Below, piece after piece: positions 9,852 to 21,618 of a stretch of DNA of 64,000 bases. Source of the stretch: Nicotiana tabacum (taxonomy: Eukaryota > Streptophyta > Magnoliopsida > Solanales > Solanaceae); assembly GCF_000715075.1 (NCBI RefSeq), contig NC_134100.1, positions 25,474,609 through 25,538,608 of the forward strand, in the 5' to 3' direction. Position 1 is the first letter of the stretch. Each line of letters begins with the position of its first letter. The notes under the pieces were generated by a model, which was given only the letters and a program-made list of their open reading frames with translations, searched no databases and was not told the DNA's origin. A program made the translations under genes and the position numbers.

Positions 9852-11562
9852 ATGGCAGATAACGATTTTAACATCTCATACAACATTGAGGCCCAAGGAA
9901 ATCAGCCTCAGTACGAACCTGCAACAAGGGGGTGGAAGCCATGCTGGTCCATGGCGAGCAATAGCCACGTCACATTCGAGAGGCAACTCCTAATGATGCT
10001 GAAGAAGAGCACGTCGCTGAAACAGTGAGGATCCTGAGGAAGCAACAAAAAGCTATTATGGGTCATCTCTTATGACAGGATCAAGTCATGGTGGAGTTAA
10101 GGTAGGCATTGTCGGGTGCTTCCAATAATGCAAATGGACAAGATCCAGTTCCTCCTGGTGCTCCCACAATTCAAGCAATGTAGATGGTTGACAACAATAT
10201 CCCGTGGGGCGAAGTCGGATTTGACAAGGCCGGGGGGAACGATAGCGGATCCAGTAATAACAATGAGAATGATCCCTTTATCGAACTCATGTGGCTTATG
10301 AGGGAAATAAACGCCCGAATGGGTCAGGTTTCGAGCGCGCCACCAGTGTTGAAAGTACCAGATTGAAAGAAGTACACTCAATTGCCGTTCAAACCAAGCG
10401 CGGTACCAAAATTGATCCCGAATTGGTTCAAAATGATAGATGTGCCGAAGCATGATGGGACTTCGAATACGCAGGAGCACATCACCACCTATACAACGGG
10501 GGTGAAGGGAAACGATTTAGCTCCATAGGAGATTGAGTCAGTCCTACTTAAGAAATTCGGGGAGACCCTCACAGAAGGGACCCTAGCATGGTATTCACTC
10601 TTGCCCGAGCGTTCAATAGATTTCTTTGAGATGATCATGGTTTCTTTTATCAAGGCCCATGCCGGGGCTAGAAATGTACATGCCCGAAAGGCCGGCATAT
10701 TCAGGATTGCACAAAGAGAGTCTGAATTGTTGCTGGAGTTCGTGACCAGATTCCAGAAAGAAAGAATGTTGCTCCTGGTCGTACCATACAAATGGGAATA
10801 TGAAGCACTTACTAAAGGTCTGAATCCAAGAAGTTCCGATCCTTCCTGGAAGTTGAAAGAAAGTCTGCTCGAGTTCCAGGCAACAACATAGGCGGATGTT
10901 CACAACCGGTACAAGTCAAAGATAAGAATTGGCGATGATCATCTCGTTTCTCAGCATCAACCAAGGATAGGGACCTGGAGAAGAATAAGGAGAAATCAAA
11001 GGAGGATTTTGACACAGATCGATGGTCTTCAAGGGGTCAATTTTTGCCCTATGAATGGGCCGAAGGATGTGGCATAGGTTTCCGGTTGGTGGATAGATTC
11101 GCTATTGATAGGAGAGCTGATTGCTATCGGAATAACAGGTCATTGCAGGACAAAGAGATATCGGGTTCCCGAGATTCCTCCTACCCAGGCTTTCTGAATA
11201 CAGTTCAACGCAGTGTAGTGGAGCTGGTGTTGACTATGAGGAACATTAAGGAAGTACAGTTCCCAAAACCAATGAGATCCGATCCCAGTCAGAGAGAACC
11301 TAATTTGTGGTTTGAATACCATGGGACCAATAGTAACCGGATTAAGGACTGACGACATTTATGGGAGGAGCTGGTGACATTGCTGAAAAACGGCCATCTC
11401 CGAGAATTCTTAAGTGATCAGGCTAAAAACAATTATGGCCGCAATCGTGATAATGTGGAACCTTCAAAAGTAGGAGAAGATCATCCACGTTTAACAATCA
11501 ACGTGATTTTTGGCGGAAACGAGATTAATAGTGTGGTTTTTCGGTGAAGAAGATGAAAGTGT
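9852..11562 (+). pseudogene. Decayed gag of element C
   Basis: The reading frame opens at ATG 9852 and stops at 10026. Homology then continues in pieces. The best is 10601-10891, a gag matrix/capsid segment with FIKAHAGARNVHARKAGIFR and a later LTKGLNPRSSD. A knuckle-like piece, NLWFEYHG, lies near 11300. Stops and frameshifts separate the pieces, so no functional Gag is made. The sequence ends abruptly at the insertion point of element A. Confidence 0.75.
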
Positions 11563-12252
11563 TGATACCCAATTTTTCCCAAAAATATTTTTAAATTGCA
11601 TATATACCTTCAAATCATGCATTATAGCAATTTGTATTTTTTCATAATTTTCCTACATTTTTATTAATTTGTCCAGTATTTTGTTTCCAATAAATAATTA
11701 TAGAATTGCATCACAAATGATTTCAAAAAGCATTTCTTGATTTAATTATGATCCTACTAAGGCCAAAGTATTCCATAAATAGCCAATTTGGTACCTTTTG
11801 GTTATAATTGCAATAACGTTGTAATTAAAGCCCATGCATATAATTTTATGCTATTTTTCACCAGAAATTAGTCATTTGTATTTTTAAATACTAAATAATC
11901 ATTTAAAACCATTTTATATGCATGAAATTCATTTTTATAATTATTAGCTATTTTATAAATTATTGTAACTAATTTGAATTGGGCATGTAACAAATAGCCT
12001 ATTCTATTTCAATTTTAGCGTAATTAGACCACCCCAAGCACCTAATCATACTCAGCCCAATACCCCAAGCCCAATTCCTAAATCTACCCAACCCAATCTG
12101 ATTAAATCTTGGTCGTTGATCAATTTTGATCAACGGCCCAGATTCGTTCTTACCTAATTTAACCTAACCGACTTACCCCCCAAACCCGCAGTCTCTCATC
12201 CTCACCCGCCGTCACTCCTCTCATTCTCTCTCAAGCTCCCTCTGCCCTAACT

Positions 12253-12440
12253 ATGGCTTCCACCCGTCGTTGCTTGCTCGCTGTTGATTATGGTGGTTCA
12301 CCACCACTCCTAGCCCTAATGGCCCCCTCCCCATGACCGGAACTCTTGCTATCCTGAGGTCCTCAAGGGACCAGTGGCTGTTCACTCACCCCTGGGCTTG
12401 TTCTCACCATTCTCAGGCTACCATGGCCCGATTGAGTAAG
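12253..12440 (+). pseudogene. Frame-broken copy of the LTR-embedded small ORF
   Basis: Starts ATGGCTTCCACCCGTCG like the copy at 47000, after a pyrimidine-rich leader, but extra bases around 12320-12340 shift the frame. No known domain. Confidence 0.4.
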
Positions 12441-13271
12441 ATCTTTCTATTTTCTGGCTAAACCTATGGGTTTCTAAGCCGGTCTCTCTATCTCAGGGTT
12501 ATTTTTCTAGAAAACCCTAATCTCTTCTCCTGCACCTCTTAGATCTGTAACAGATCTGAGGTTTTTCTGAACTATTTTTGTTTGTTTTATGAAAAACCTT
12601 TCAATTTCTTAAAGCGTCGCTTTATTATCCCATTAGGGTTTCTCGAACATTTCTTCAAAACATATCTCTGGTCTTTTAATGTTGTTCTTTGATTCTCATA
12701 TGTTTAAACGACTTTCTATTAAAATTGCTTTTTAATAACATTTTGTTATGTTAAAACTCTAGTTTTAACACTATGTTATAATCATGAGTTTGTCTTTGCT
12801 GATTTGTTCATTCGATTCGTCTGAATATCTATTTCTCATGAATATGTTTCACAGAAATTTATATTAATTTCTCTTAATCAGTACTACTTTTATTTGAATC
12901 CCTAATTTTTTGTGATTGATACCCTTTACTGATTTCATGTGATGATATTCTGTGTTGATTTCTGACTTCTAAATTATCTTCTTGCCTTATTATGTGGTTG
13001 ACTATATTATTTACTGATTCTTAATATTGTTTCCTTAATTAGGACTTTCTGAACCTAGCCCTAATTACCTGTTCTATACTTACACTGTTTGAAGTCTTTC
13101 CTTATTTGTTATACTCCAGCTATGTATGATTTCTTTCCTTACTTGTCACCTGCTCTTTACCATTTGAACCAATTCCTTTAATTAAGGGAAAACTTAGACT
13201 GGTTTTACTTTGAGTCCTATAATTACTGAACAATTTTGATTCTTACCTTATTTACCTAGCTTTCAAAGTAC

Positions 13272-13281
13272 TATATATATT
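13272..13281 (+). promoter_or_regulatory. Candidate TATA box of the A 5' LTR
   Basis: TATATATAT is followed about 30-40 bp later by CAGACACACAAACTCACA. The same arrangement is kept in the 3' LTR near 48005. It could be the LTR promoter, but nothing else in the sequence proves it. Confidence 0.35.
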
Positions 13282-14874
13282 GCTCTCTTCTACAGTCTTA
13301 CAGACACACAAACTCACATTAGTTCACATCTCTCATATACTCAAAAGCTCTTTTACTTTCTTTTGTTACTTACTATTGTTACTAAATTAGCCGGCTGCAA
13401 GCCAAGGCTAATTATTACACTCTCCTGTTCTTCACCTTGTGTTTACTCTCTTTACTGGTATGTTCTGATTTTAAATTCAAGCTCTCAAACCAATGTGTTT
13501 CCTACTGCTTCAGTTTATCATATTCCTAATCTGTTTCTATCTATTGTTTTGCTGATCAACATGTAATTGACCTATTGCTCCACCTAGCCTGTTAGCTATG
13601 TCCTACCCCTTTCTAGGATCAACATGTCTTATGAACTTGTAGTCTGTCTAAATTTAACTCTACCCTGTTCTTGAATGTTGGTTTACTAGCTATTTAGTCT
13701 CCAGTATGAACCTTTCTTTGCAAAGCAATTTTTGTTACCCTAAGTTGTCTGATTCTACGTTAGTTCTGAAATTCTTACTGTGTTGTATCATTAGCTACCC
13801 CCATCCCATGAACCCCCTAAAGCACCTATGATTCTATAACTATGTTCTAATTAGCACCCTTAAATCCATGTCTTACTGTTTGCACTATTAGCTACCCCCT
13901 TAATTGCAAAGACTTCTATTTATGTGTATTATGTGTTCCCAGCCCCAATTACCCCTGTATGAAGGGTTGTTATTTGAGTGTTGCTGAACCTATTTTGGCT
14001 CTATGTTTGATCTGCTGTTTGTGTGATTACACAACTCTTGTCAAAAATTGTTTTACTAAACAATTCTCTTATTTTATAAAACTACTTTAACTGAGTCTTT
14101 TTCAAATACTGCTTTCCTATTAAAACCGTTTCAAAAATATGTCAAGCACTCTCACTCTACTCTTAGGTCCTTAAGTTCTGCCCCTCCAGTGTGTGACTGC
14201 CTTGGGATCCTTGTGAGATCCCTCTGAACTATGATACATTGTAGCTGGCTCTTCCACACTGCACTTACTAGTTCTGGTTATGAAGTCTGGGTGTGAGCAC
14301 TATCCGGGATCCTTGGGGTACTTAGGGAACTCTGACATACCCGAATATAAGAAAGGCTATGAAACTTTGGCATATGAGGCTATGGACAGTTTGGTATATT
14401 TGGGCCTGCTTCAGGCTCCCTATAGTGTAACTTCTTCTTTTTCTTTATCTATTTTATATAATTTATTCAGCTGGTCTATAATAATTATTTGTAAATGAAT
14501 ATTGGGGATGATTAGGGAAATGGGGAGGGTAGTTATATATTTCCATCAATATTATTTGGGTAGCAAGCATGTTATAGGCTTTACCTTATTTATGCTTGCA
14601 TTAGAATCCCTACTTTAGGACCAATACATTCAAATCGTGTCATGTACTAGATATCATGCTCTTAGGTTTCACGTATACTGCTTCAGCATCTCATGTGAAA
14701 CTAATACATGTTTATCACTTAGAAATCCTGCTCCTAAGTTAATAAACAATATTAACATAAAAGTCGTTACTCCTGCACATCCTGAAATCATGTCTTAACA
14801 ATTCTGTAACTCTTTTTGTGCATTTAAAGATCTTGCTTTAGGAATTCTATTAATTTAAAGATCATTGTCATAAA

Positions 14875-17590
14875 TGTCACACCTCCTTTTTCCGCCCCCG
14901 CGAGGGTGCAAGGGAGTTTTTCCAATTAAAGGACAATCGAAACGGGATTTGTTTATTTATTTCAGAGTCGCCACTTGGGAGATTTAGGGTGTCCCAAGTC
15001 ACCAATTTTAATCCCGAATCGAGGAAAAGAATGACTCCATATTACAGTCTGCGTCCCAGAAATCCGGATAAGGAATTCTGTTAACCCGGGAGAAGGTGTT
15101 AGGCATTCCCGAGTTCCGTGGTTCTAGCACGGTCGCTCAACTATTATATTCGGCTTGATTATCTGATTTTATACAAATATGAACTTATGTGCAAAATTTT
15201 ATCTTTTTACCGCTTTCTTACTTATTGTTATTATTTTACGAGAATTGCAACGTCGTGGAAATATATCTCGAACCACGTTACATCAATGCACCCGTAGTTG
15301 TTTGGCATATCTCGACTCGGTTGAGATTTGGATTTGGGTCACATAAATGTACACCCGAGTTAAGGAAAATAAATTATTAAAGGCGCGCCTAAAGCAACTA
15401 GCGTCTTGTTATTTTGGGGAAGGCCGTAAAATTCGCTAAACGGCCTGTCCTCGAATTCTAAGTATTTTAATATATACATTTAGAGGGCCCCGCAGCTTGT
15501 CCTTGAATTCTATGTATTTTAATATATACATTTAGAGGGCCCCGCAGCTTGTGCATTTTTTGTTTGTCGAGGCTCGTCTCATTCATTATTAAAAAGAATT
15601 TGCAATGTCATGGAAATGCATCTCAGACCACGTCACAATCAATGTACCCGTGATTAGAGACACATTTCGATTTCGTTGAGATTTGGATTTGGGTCACATA
15701 AATGTGCACCCGAGTTTAAGGAGATAACATTATTAAATACGCGCCTAAAGCGACTAGCGTATTATTATTTTGGGTAGGGCCGTGAAATTTGCTAAACGGC
15801 CCTTCCCGACTAAAAAAAATTCTTAAACCTTTACTGAGGGTCCTGCAAATTTTTTATTATTTTTTTTATTTTGACGAAGTCCGTCTCACTTATTTATTTA
15901 TTTATTTTTAAGAGGAAAGTAACTACATTTCTATTTTTATTTATCTCTAAATAAAGAAAAATCCTAGTTAATTACATGCTAAAAAAACCGTAACTTATTT
16001 AATTAATAGATTACAACAGATGCTAACGAAAATTATACTTGAACTTGTAAAAAATGAAAAATTGTTTCGCGCCTTATTCCATAAGCTAATATTACTAAAA
16101 ATGGAATTATGTATATAAAAAACGTACAAGATTGACTAACGTTACTACAATTAGCCATTTTTAACTGTGGTGAGGTTAACTAAATGATCAAAGCTATAGA
16201 CTAATTCATTAACCCTAATGGATTCGCAATTTAACTATACTTTATTGAAACTACTCTACATTAGTGTAAGTATACTTAATTATTAATACATAAAATTATC
16301 AATTACGACCTTTGTTTATTTATTTATTTATTTACTTTTATTATTATTATTGGAGCTATAATGTTGACACTACCCAACCACCTTATTTTTACATTTTTAT
16401 CAAGTCCACAATCTATCTATGTGAGATTATTTGTAACATGAATTATTGCCAATACTGATGAGAGTATAATCACTTAAGAGGACTAATGGAAATTAGTTTT
16501 AACCATCTAAACGAAATACTAATTGGGTTTTGACTAAGTACTCTATCTCATTTATAGACTACTTGAATATATGCATGGAAACAACTAACTAACTAGAGAT
16601 ATGCTACTTATCATGATTTACCCCATTAATCTAATAAAATTGAAAGGTTCATGTTATATCAGCGCATGACCATTTATACGATTCCTTCTCTTTTCAATCC
16701 AATTATACAAAAAAATAAAAAAATAAAAAATAAAACAGTTCATAAAAAAAAAACTAAATAGACCAGATTGTCTACTATTTGCTTTATTGAAGCGGTTCGA
16801 TTTTATTGCTGCATTTCAACTTTAAAGCTTTATCACTACAAGATTCGAATGTGTACCTGGAATTCGAACTACAAATAGAGAAAAGAGGTCTGGAGCAACA
16901 ATGTACAGCAGTAGCACAGCAACAGAATCCCACAGCAAATAACAGCAACAAAACAACAATAACCAATGTAACAATGGTCAGAACCAAACTGAAAACCCCA
17001 GAAAGCTTGACTGAAAATCAGTAGTACTAAACGCAATCCAACAGATGTCAGTAACAAAGTTCTGATTTCAGCAGTAAAGAAAAGAACCTCACTTTCAGTT
17101 TTTAGCTCTCAAAAACTGATTTTTAGTTCTGAAAAATTAGCCTATCTCTCACTTTTAAGTTCTAAAAATTTCTGTTCTCTCAACTTCCAGTCTCGATCTT
17201 TTTTTTTTTTGATAAAACTGAAATTTTAAATTGAGCTACAAACTAAATTGACTCCAAAAATACTAATTAAACTCCTAACAAAAATTATCATACACAATTA
17301 AACACCAATTAAAACAAAATTGCATAATTTGACATTAAATGCTAACAATGCAAAAATATTCCTATTTTTGTGACTTTCATTTTTTTTGTAAAACAAACTT
17401 AATTAAATATTAAATGAAAATGTGATATATTTTATATTTTTATTAAAACAAATAAACATGCACTCATAAAAATACAAATAATTATACAAAAATACCACAA
17501 AAATAACAAAAATTGCACACAAAGGAAAATTGTTTTATTTTGAATTTTTTGGGAGTAATTCTTTCATAGGGCAAAAATCACGTGCTTACA
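14875..17590 (-). repeat. 3' LTR of element B
   Basis: 2716 bp. It matches 32196-34857 throughout and is 54 bp longer, chiefly because of a 52-bp tandem duplication at 15447-15550. A long internal direct repeat (about 15241-15442 versus 15596-15800) is present in both LTRs. The small ORFs in it are chance. Confidence 0.93.
15447..15550. repeat. 52-bp tandem duplication private to one B LTR
   Basis: Units 15447-15498 and 15499-15550 differ at two positions (TCCTCGAATTCTAAG versus TCCTTGAATTCTATG). The other LTR has one unit, so the duplication arose after integration. Confidence 0.85.
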
Positions 17591-17606
17591 GCTGCCCCTC
17601 TTTGCC
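17591..17606 (-). other. Polypurine tract of element B
   Basis: On the minus strand GGCAAAGAGGGGCAGC is directly followed by the LTR start TGTAAGCACG. Confidence 0.8.
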
Positions 17607-17696
17607 CGAAGACACGAAGGGTTTTCGTGCAAAGATAAAGTGAGCGATTTTTGCCCGTCCGAGTACTCCGTGTGAAGCATTTTTTTTGAAAAAGAT

Positions 17697-17766
17697 TTAA
17701 CCGAACCTTTGCTTCAAAGGTTTCCTACATATCCCTGGCTAAAGGGGAATCAGGTTAATGTAGTTC
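17697..17766 (-). promoter_or_regulatory. Structured RNA module, B copy next to the polypurine tract
   Basis: On the minus strand helix P1 is CTACAT/ATGTAG (6 bp), the inner hairpin TCCC/GGGA, a third hairpin AACCTTTG-AAG-CAAAGGTT, and the pseudoknot TTAACC/GGTTAA (6 bp). P1 and the pseudoknot carry paired changes against the CTACGT/ACGTAG and TGACC/GGTCA forms seen elsewhere. It ends about 107 nt before the 3' LTR. Confidence 0.75.
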
Positions 17767-18360
17767 GGGAAGTTTTGGTAGCTGGGACTACCGTGGGACT
17801 GCAATGTTACTGTTGTTGCATGCTATTACCACTGCTTACCGATCTCTTTGTTACACCGTGTTTAAAAGAAAACAAGAAGCTAGGCTAGACTGCAACTTGT
17901 TCTTGTTGCCTTGCTTTCTTGTCGGCTTGTGTTTCCTCCGGCGCTTTTCTTCCGTGAATTTGGGGATGACACTGGCCCTTTGCTTTTCTGAATACCAGTT
18001 TTCATCATTTTGCTTGGTCCGCTAGGGATATGGCTTCCTTCATTAAGCTTTTCGGCGGTTCCTCTGGGGATACGACTCTCTTCATCAGATCGGTTATACT
18101 GGGTATAATTTAATGTTCACATGCCACTTCTTTCAAGATGCGTCTTTTCTTCCTTTTGACTCATGCGCTTGAAACTTGTGCTGGGACCTCTTGTTACAAC
18201 CTTCTGCTTTCCGGTGCTGGGGATTTTTATTGTTTCCTGCTGGGGATTCCTGTTGTAACCTTCTACCTTCCGGTGGGTTACTGATTTCAAGATCTGTAGT
18301 ATAAGACTCAAAAGTACTCCTCTCGTTATACAGGTGGGTGCCTGAATGCAAAAATATGAA
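17767..18360 (-). other. B 3' UTR between array and RNA module
   Basis: Non-coding. It holds imperfect repeats around TTCCGGTG and CTGCTGGGGAT (18190-18280) and no ORF with a known domain. Confidence 0.5.
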
Positions 18361-19772
18361 ATGTATGCCCGCACTATACTGGTGGGCGACCTAGAACAGA
18401 AATGAAAAGACAGAAATGTATTCCCACATTATACTGGTGGGCGACCTAGAACATAAATGAAAAGACAGAAATGTATTCCCGCATTATACTGGTGGGCGAC
18501 CTAGAACAGTAATGTATTCCCGCATTATACTGGTGGGCGACCTAGAACAGAAATGTATTCCCGCATTATACTGGTGGGCGACCTAGAATAGAAATGTATT
18601 CCCGCATTATACTGGTGGGTGACCTAGAACAGAAATGTAATCCCGCATTATACTGGTGGGTGACCTAGAACAGAAATGTATTCTCGCATTATACTGGTGG
18701 GCGACCTAGAACAGAAATGTATTCCCGCATTATACTGGTGGGCGACCTAGAACAGAAATGTATTCCCGCATTATACTGGTGGGCGACCTAGAACAGAAAT
18801 GTATTCCTGCATTATACTGGTGGGCGACCTAGAACAGAAATAAAAAGACAGAAAATGTATTCCCGCATTATACTGGTGGGCGACCTAGAACAGAAATGTA
18901 TTCCCGCATTATACTGGTGGGCGACCTAGGACAAAAATGTAATCCCGCATTATACTGGTGGGCGACCTAGAACAGAAATGTATTCCCGCATTATACTGGT
19001 GGGCGACCTAGAACAAAAATGTATTCCCGCATTATACTGGTGGGCGACCTAGAACAGAAATGAAAAGACAGAAAATGTATTCCCGCATTATACTGGTGGG
19101 CGACCTAGAACAAAAATGTATTCCCGCATTATACTGGTGGGCGACCTAGAACAGAAATGTATTCCCGCATTATACTGGTGGGCGACCTAGAACAGAAATG
19201 TATTCCCGCATTATACTGGTGGGCGACCTAGAACAGAAATGTATTCCCGCATTATACTGGTGGGCGACCTAGAACAGAAATGTATTCCCGCATTATACTG
19301 GTGGGCGACCTAGAACAGAAATGTATTCCCGCATTATACTGGTGGGCGACCTAGAACAGAAATGTATTCCCGCATTATACTGGTGGGCGACCTAGAACAG
19401 AAAGTATTCCCGCATTATACTGGTGGGCGACCTAGAACAGAAAGTATTCCCGCATTATACTGGTGGGCGACCTAGAACAGAAATGTATTCCCGCATTATA
19501 CTGGTGGGCGACCTAGAACAGAAATGTATTCCCGCATTATACTGGTGGGCGACCTAGAACAGAAATGTATTCCCGCATTATACTGGTGGGCGACCTAGAA
19601 CAGAAATGTATTCCCGCATTATACTGGTGGGCGACCTAGAACAGAAATGTATTCCCGCATTATACTGGTGGGCGACCTAGAACAGAAATGTATTCCCGCA
19701 TTATACTGGTGGGCAACCTAGAACAGAAAGTATTCCCGCATTATACTGGTGGGCGACCTAGAACATAAATGT
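18361..19772. repeat. 41-bp minisatellite in the B 3' UTR, about 33 units
   Basis: About 33 head-to-tail units, each containing GCATTATACTGGTGGGCGAC. Most are 41 bp, a few 40, and four carry a 13-15-bp insertion with AAAAGACAG. Units are nearly identical, so the array expanded recently or is being homogenised. It lies between pol and the polypurine tract, where Ogre-type elements are known to grow satellite-like arrays. It is not a CRISPR: there are no unique spacers. Confidence 0.95.
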
Positions 19773-21288
19773 ATTTAAATTTGTTTCCTCGTTCCTCCGA
19801 GAAAATTTTTGACAACGGCAGAAAATTTTCTGCCCCGGTTTTGGTGACCTTTCTGACATCGCGTCCTTCTGCCATCATCAACCTTTATTTTCCTGCAGCA
19901 GACAAAAGGACTTTGTTAGTTTCAATCCTAGTGTTAATTTTCCGGTTTTCTTTTCTTGCTCTGTGCCCCCACCACTGGTTGGGGAACAAAGTTGCTTGCT
20001 GGGGGTGACCTGTCTGATGGGGATGGTTTTCCATTTATCCCCTTTTCTGCTTTTCTCTTTACAGAATCAAACTGTGGGAGTCCGCTTCCCTCCCGAAACC
20101 ACTCCTTTAGGAGTTTTACTTCCTCCCGGAATTGTAAGGCATAGAATTGCATTGCCTGGGGATATCTTGTACCGGATTGATTTCCCTTTCTCGTGGCGTC
20201 TGACCACTTCGGATTTGGGTCCGGGATTTATCAACATTTTGCGGGGAAACCTTCTCGGAGCTTGGTCCACAAGTCCTTCACCCGTCATTTTCCGCTCTTT
20301 TTAAGTCACCCTTCTTTCTACACAATTCGTCCTTTGGTTTTGCAGCCGATGCCTTTTGTCTTATTGCCTCGGCTCTTGGCCTATCCTTTTCGTATTTGCT
20401 TTTGTACCCCTTCGGCCTCTGGTAGTAAACTTTGAAAAATCTTTTTCAAAACGAATTCTTAGAAAGAAAAATGAAAAAGATAGAAAAGGAGGAAAATCTC
20501 TCTGAACCAATACTTGGTGGAAAAAGGAAAAGAGAAGAACTTATCTGGAAGACATGACTGGTCCTTGTGATCATGACATGCACCGTAGATTCCTGACCCA
20601 GTCTATTTGTATCAATCAACTTGCCTGATGACCTTACTTGCTGGGGATAAATGGGTGTCCATTTCTTTGCGAACGCGGACCCTTTTGTTGATCTGTCTTG
20701 TCGCCTCATAGTGCCCTTCGAGGGGTTTTCACTAATGAGACTCTCTCTTTTCTCTCAGCTCCCGACGCCTTATGGTGCCTGTGAAGGTTTTCACCGACAA
20801 GACTCTCTCGTTTTATATCTCTCATCTCTCGTCGCCTTGTGGTGCCTGCGAAAGTTTTCACCGCCAAGACTCTCTCATTTTATTTCTTCAACGGAGAATT
20901 AGAGTGTTGTCGATATGATCCTCTCTTTTGGAGATTCCTTTGGACTATCAATTCATTTCCAGTTTTATGATCCTCTTCTTCGCCGGGGATCAGTGTATTA
21001 TTCTCGGCTTTATTTGCCTGACTTGGCACCTCTTGGATATTGATCGGGAGGTCTTTTGGACGTCGATGTTGGTTTTGGTGTGGGGTTAAAAGAAAGGCTA
21101 TCAAAAAATGAAATAACTTTGATGGGTGATCCGCTACAACTTTTGGAATCAAACCTTTGTTGGAACTTTAAAACATAACCTCTGCCCCAGTTTTCTTGCT
21201 TGGGGGATTTTATTTCTTACACTATGTTGAGCTACGTGCGTTACGCACACTGTGCCTATTATGCACACTATGTACACTATGCACACTA
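19773..21288 (-). other. B 3' UTR upstream of the array
   Basis: Non-coding spacer. 20705-20885 has three imperfect units of about 65-70 bp around GGTTTTCACCGACAAGACTC, the same module as at 54070-54255 in element D. 21240-21290 has short CACACTATG repeats. The ORFs here show no domain. Confidence 0.55.
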
Positions 21289-21346
21289 TGACCGAGCCGT
21301 GAGGCACCAACGTATCCTCTTTGAGGAATCAGGTCAAACGTAGTTC
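21289..21346 (-). promoter_or_regulatory. Structured RNA module, B copy after pol
   Basis: On the minus strand P1 is CTACGT/ACGTTG (one mismatch), the inner hairpin TCCTC-AAA-GAGGA is perfect, the third hairpin is GCC/GGC, and the pseudoknot is TGACC/GGTCA. It begins 273 nt after the pol stop. Confidence 0.75.
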
Positions 21347-21618
21347 CCACGGTTTTGTTTTTCTTGTGATTTTATCTTCTTCTTTTTCATTTTACAATTT
21401 TCTTTTTCCTTTTTTTTTCTTTTTATATTTATTATTTTTTTTCTTTTTTTTTTCATTAGTGATTCCAAAAGAGGGATATGAAAGAATAACTTAAGGCTCA
21501 AAAGGGGGAAACAAGGGTAAAAGTGTTTGGATAGAAGAAAGAATTGCCTCCGTCATTTCATTATCCAATAAGTACCAAGTACAAACAAACGAACCAATAA
21601 TTGCCATAATCAAAGAAA

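Larger units (their letters stand above)
9162..11562 (+). mobile_element. Element C: 5' part of a gypsy LTR retrotransposon, cut by element A
   Basis: A 5' LTR, a primer site and a degraded gag are followed at 11563 by the left terminus of element A in mid-gag. The remainder of C should lie beyond the right end of A, outside this window. The gag differs from those of A, B and D, and the primer tRNA is also different, so C is a separate family and the oldest layer of the nest. Confidence 0.75.
11563..14874 (+). repeat. 5' LTR of element A, first part
   Basis: 3312 bp from TGATACCC up to the target duplication of element B (14870-14874 ATAAA). It contains polypyrimidine-rich DNA, a candidate TATA box and a frame-broken copy of the small ORF that is open in the 3' LTR. 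Confidence 0.88.

Noticed and set aside
18361..19772. CRISPR-like appearance of the regular array
   Set aside because: The whole unit repeats without unique spacers, and the DNA is a plant retrotransposon 3' UTR.
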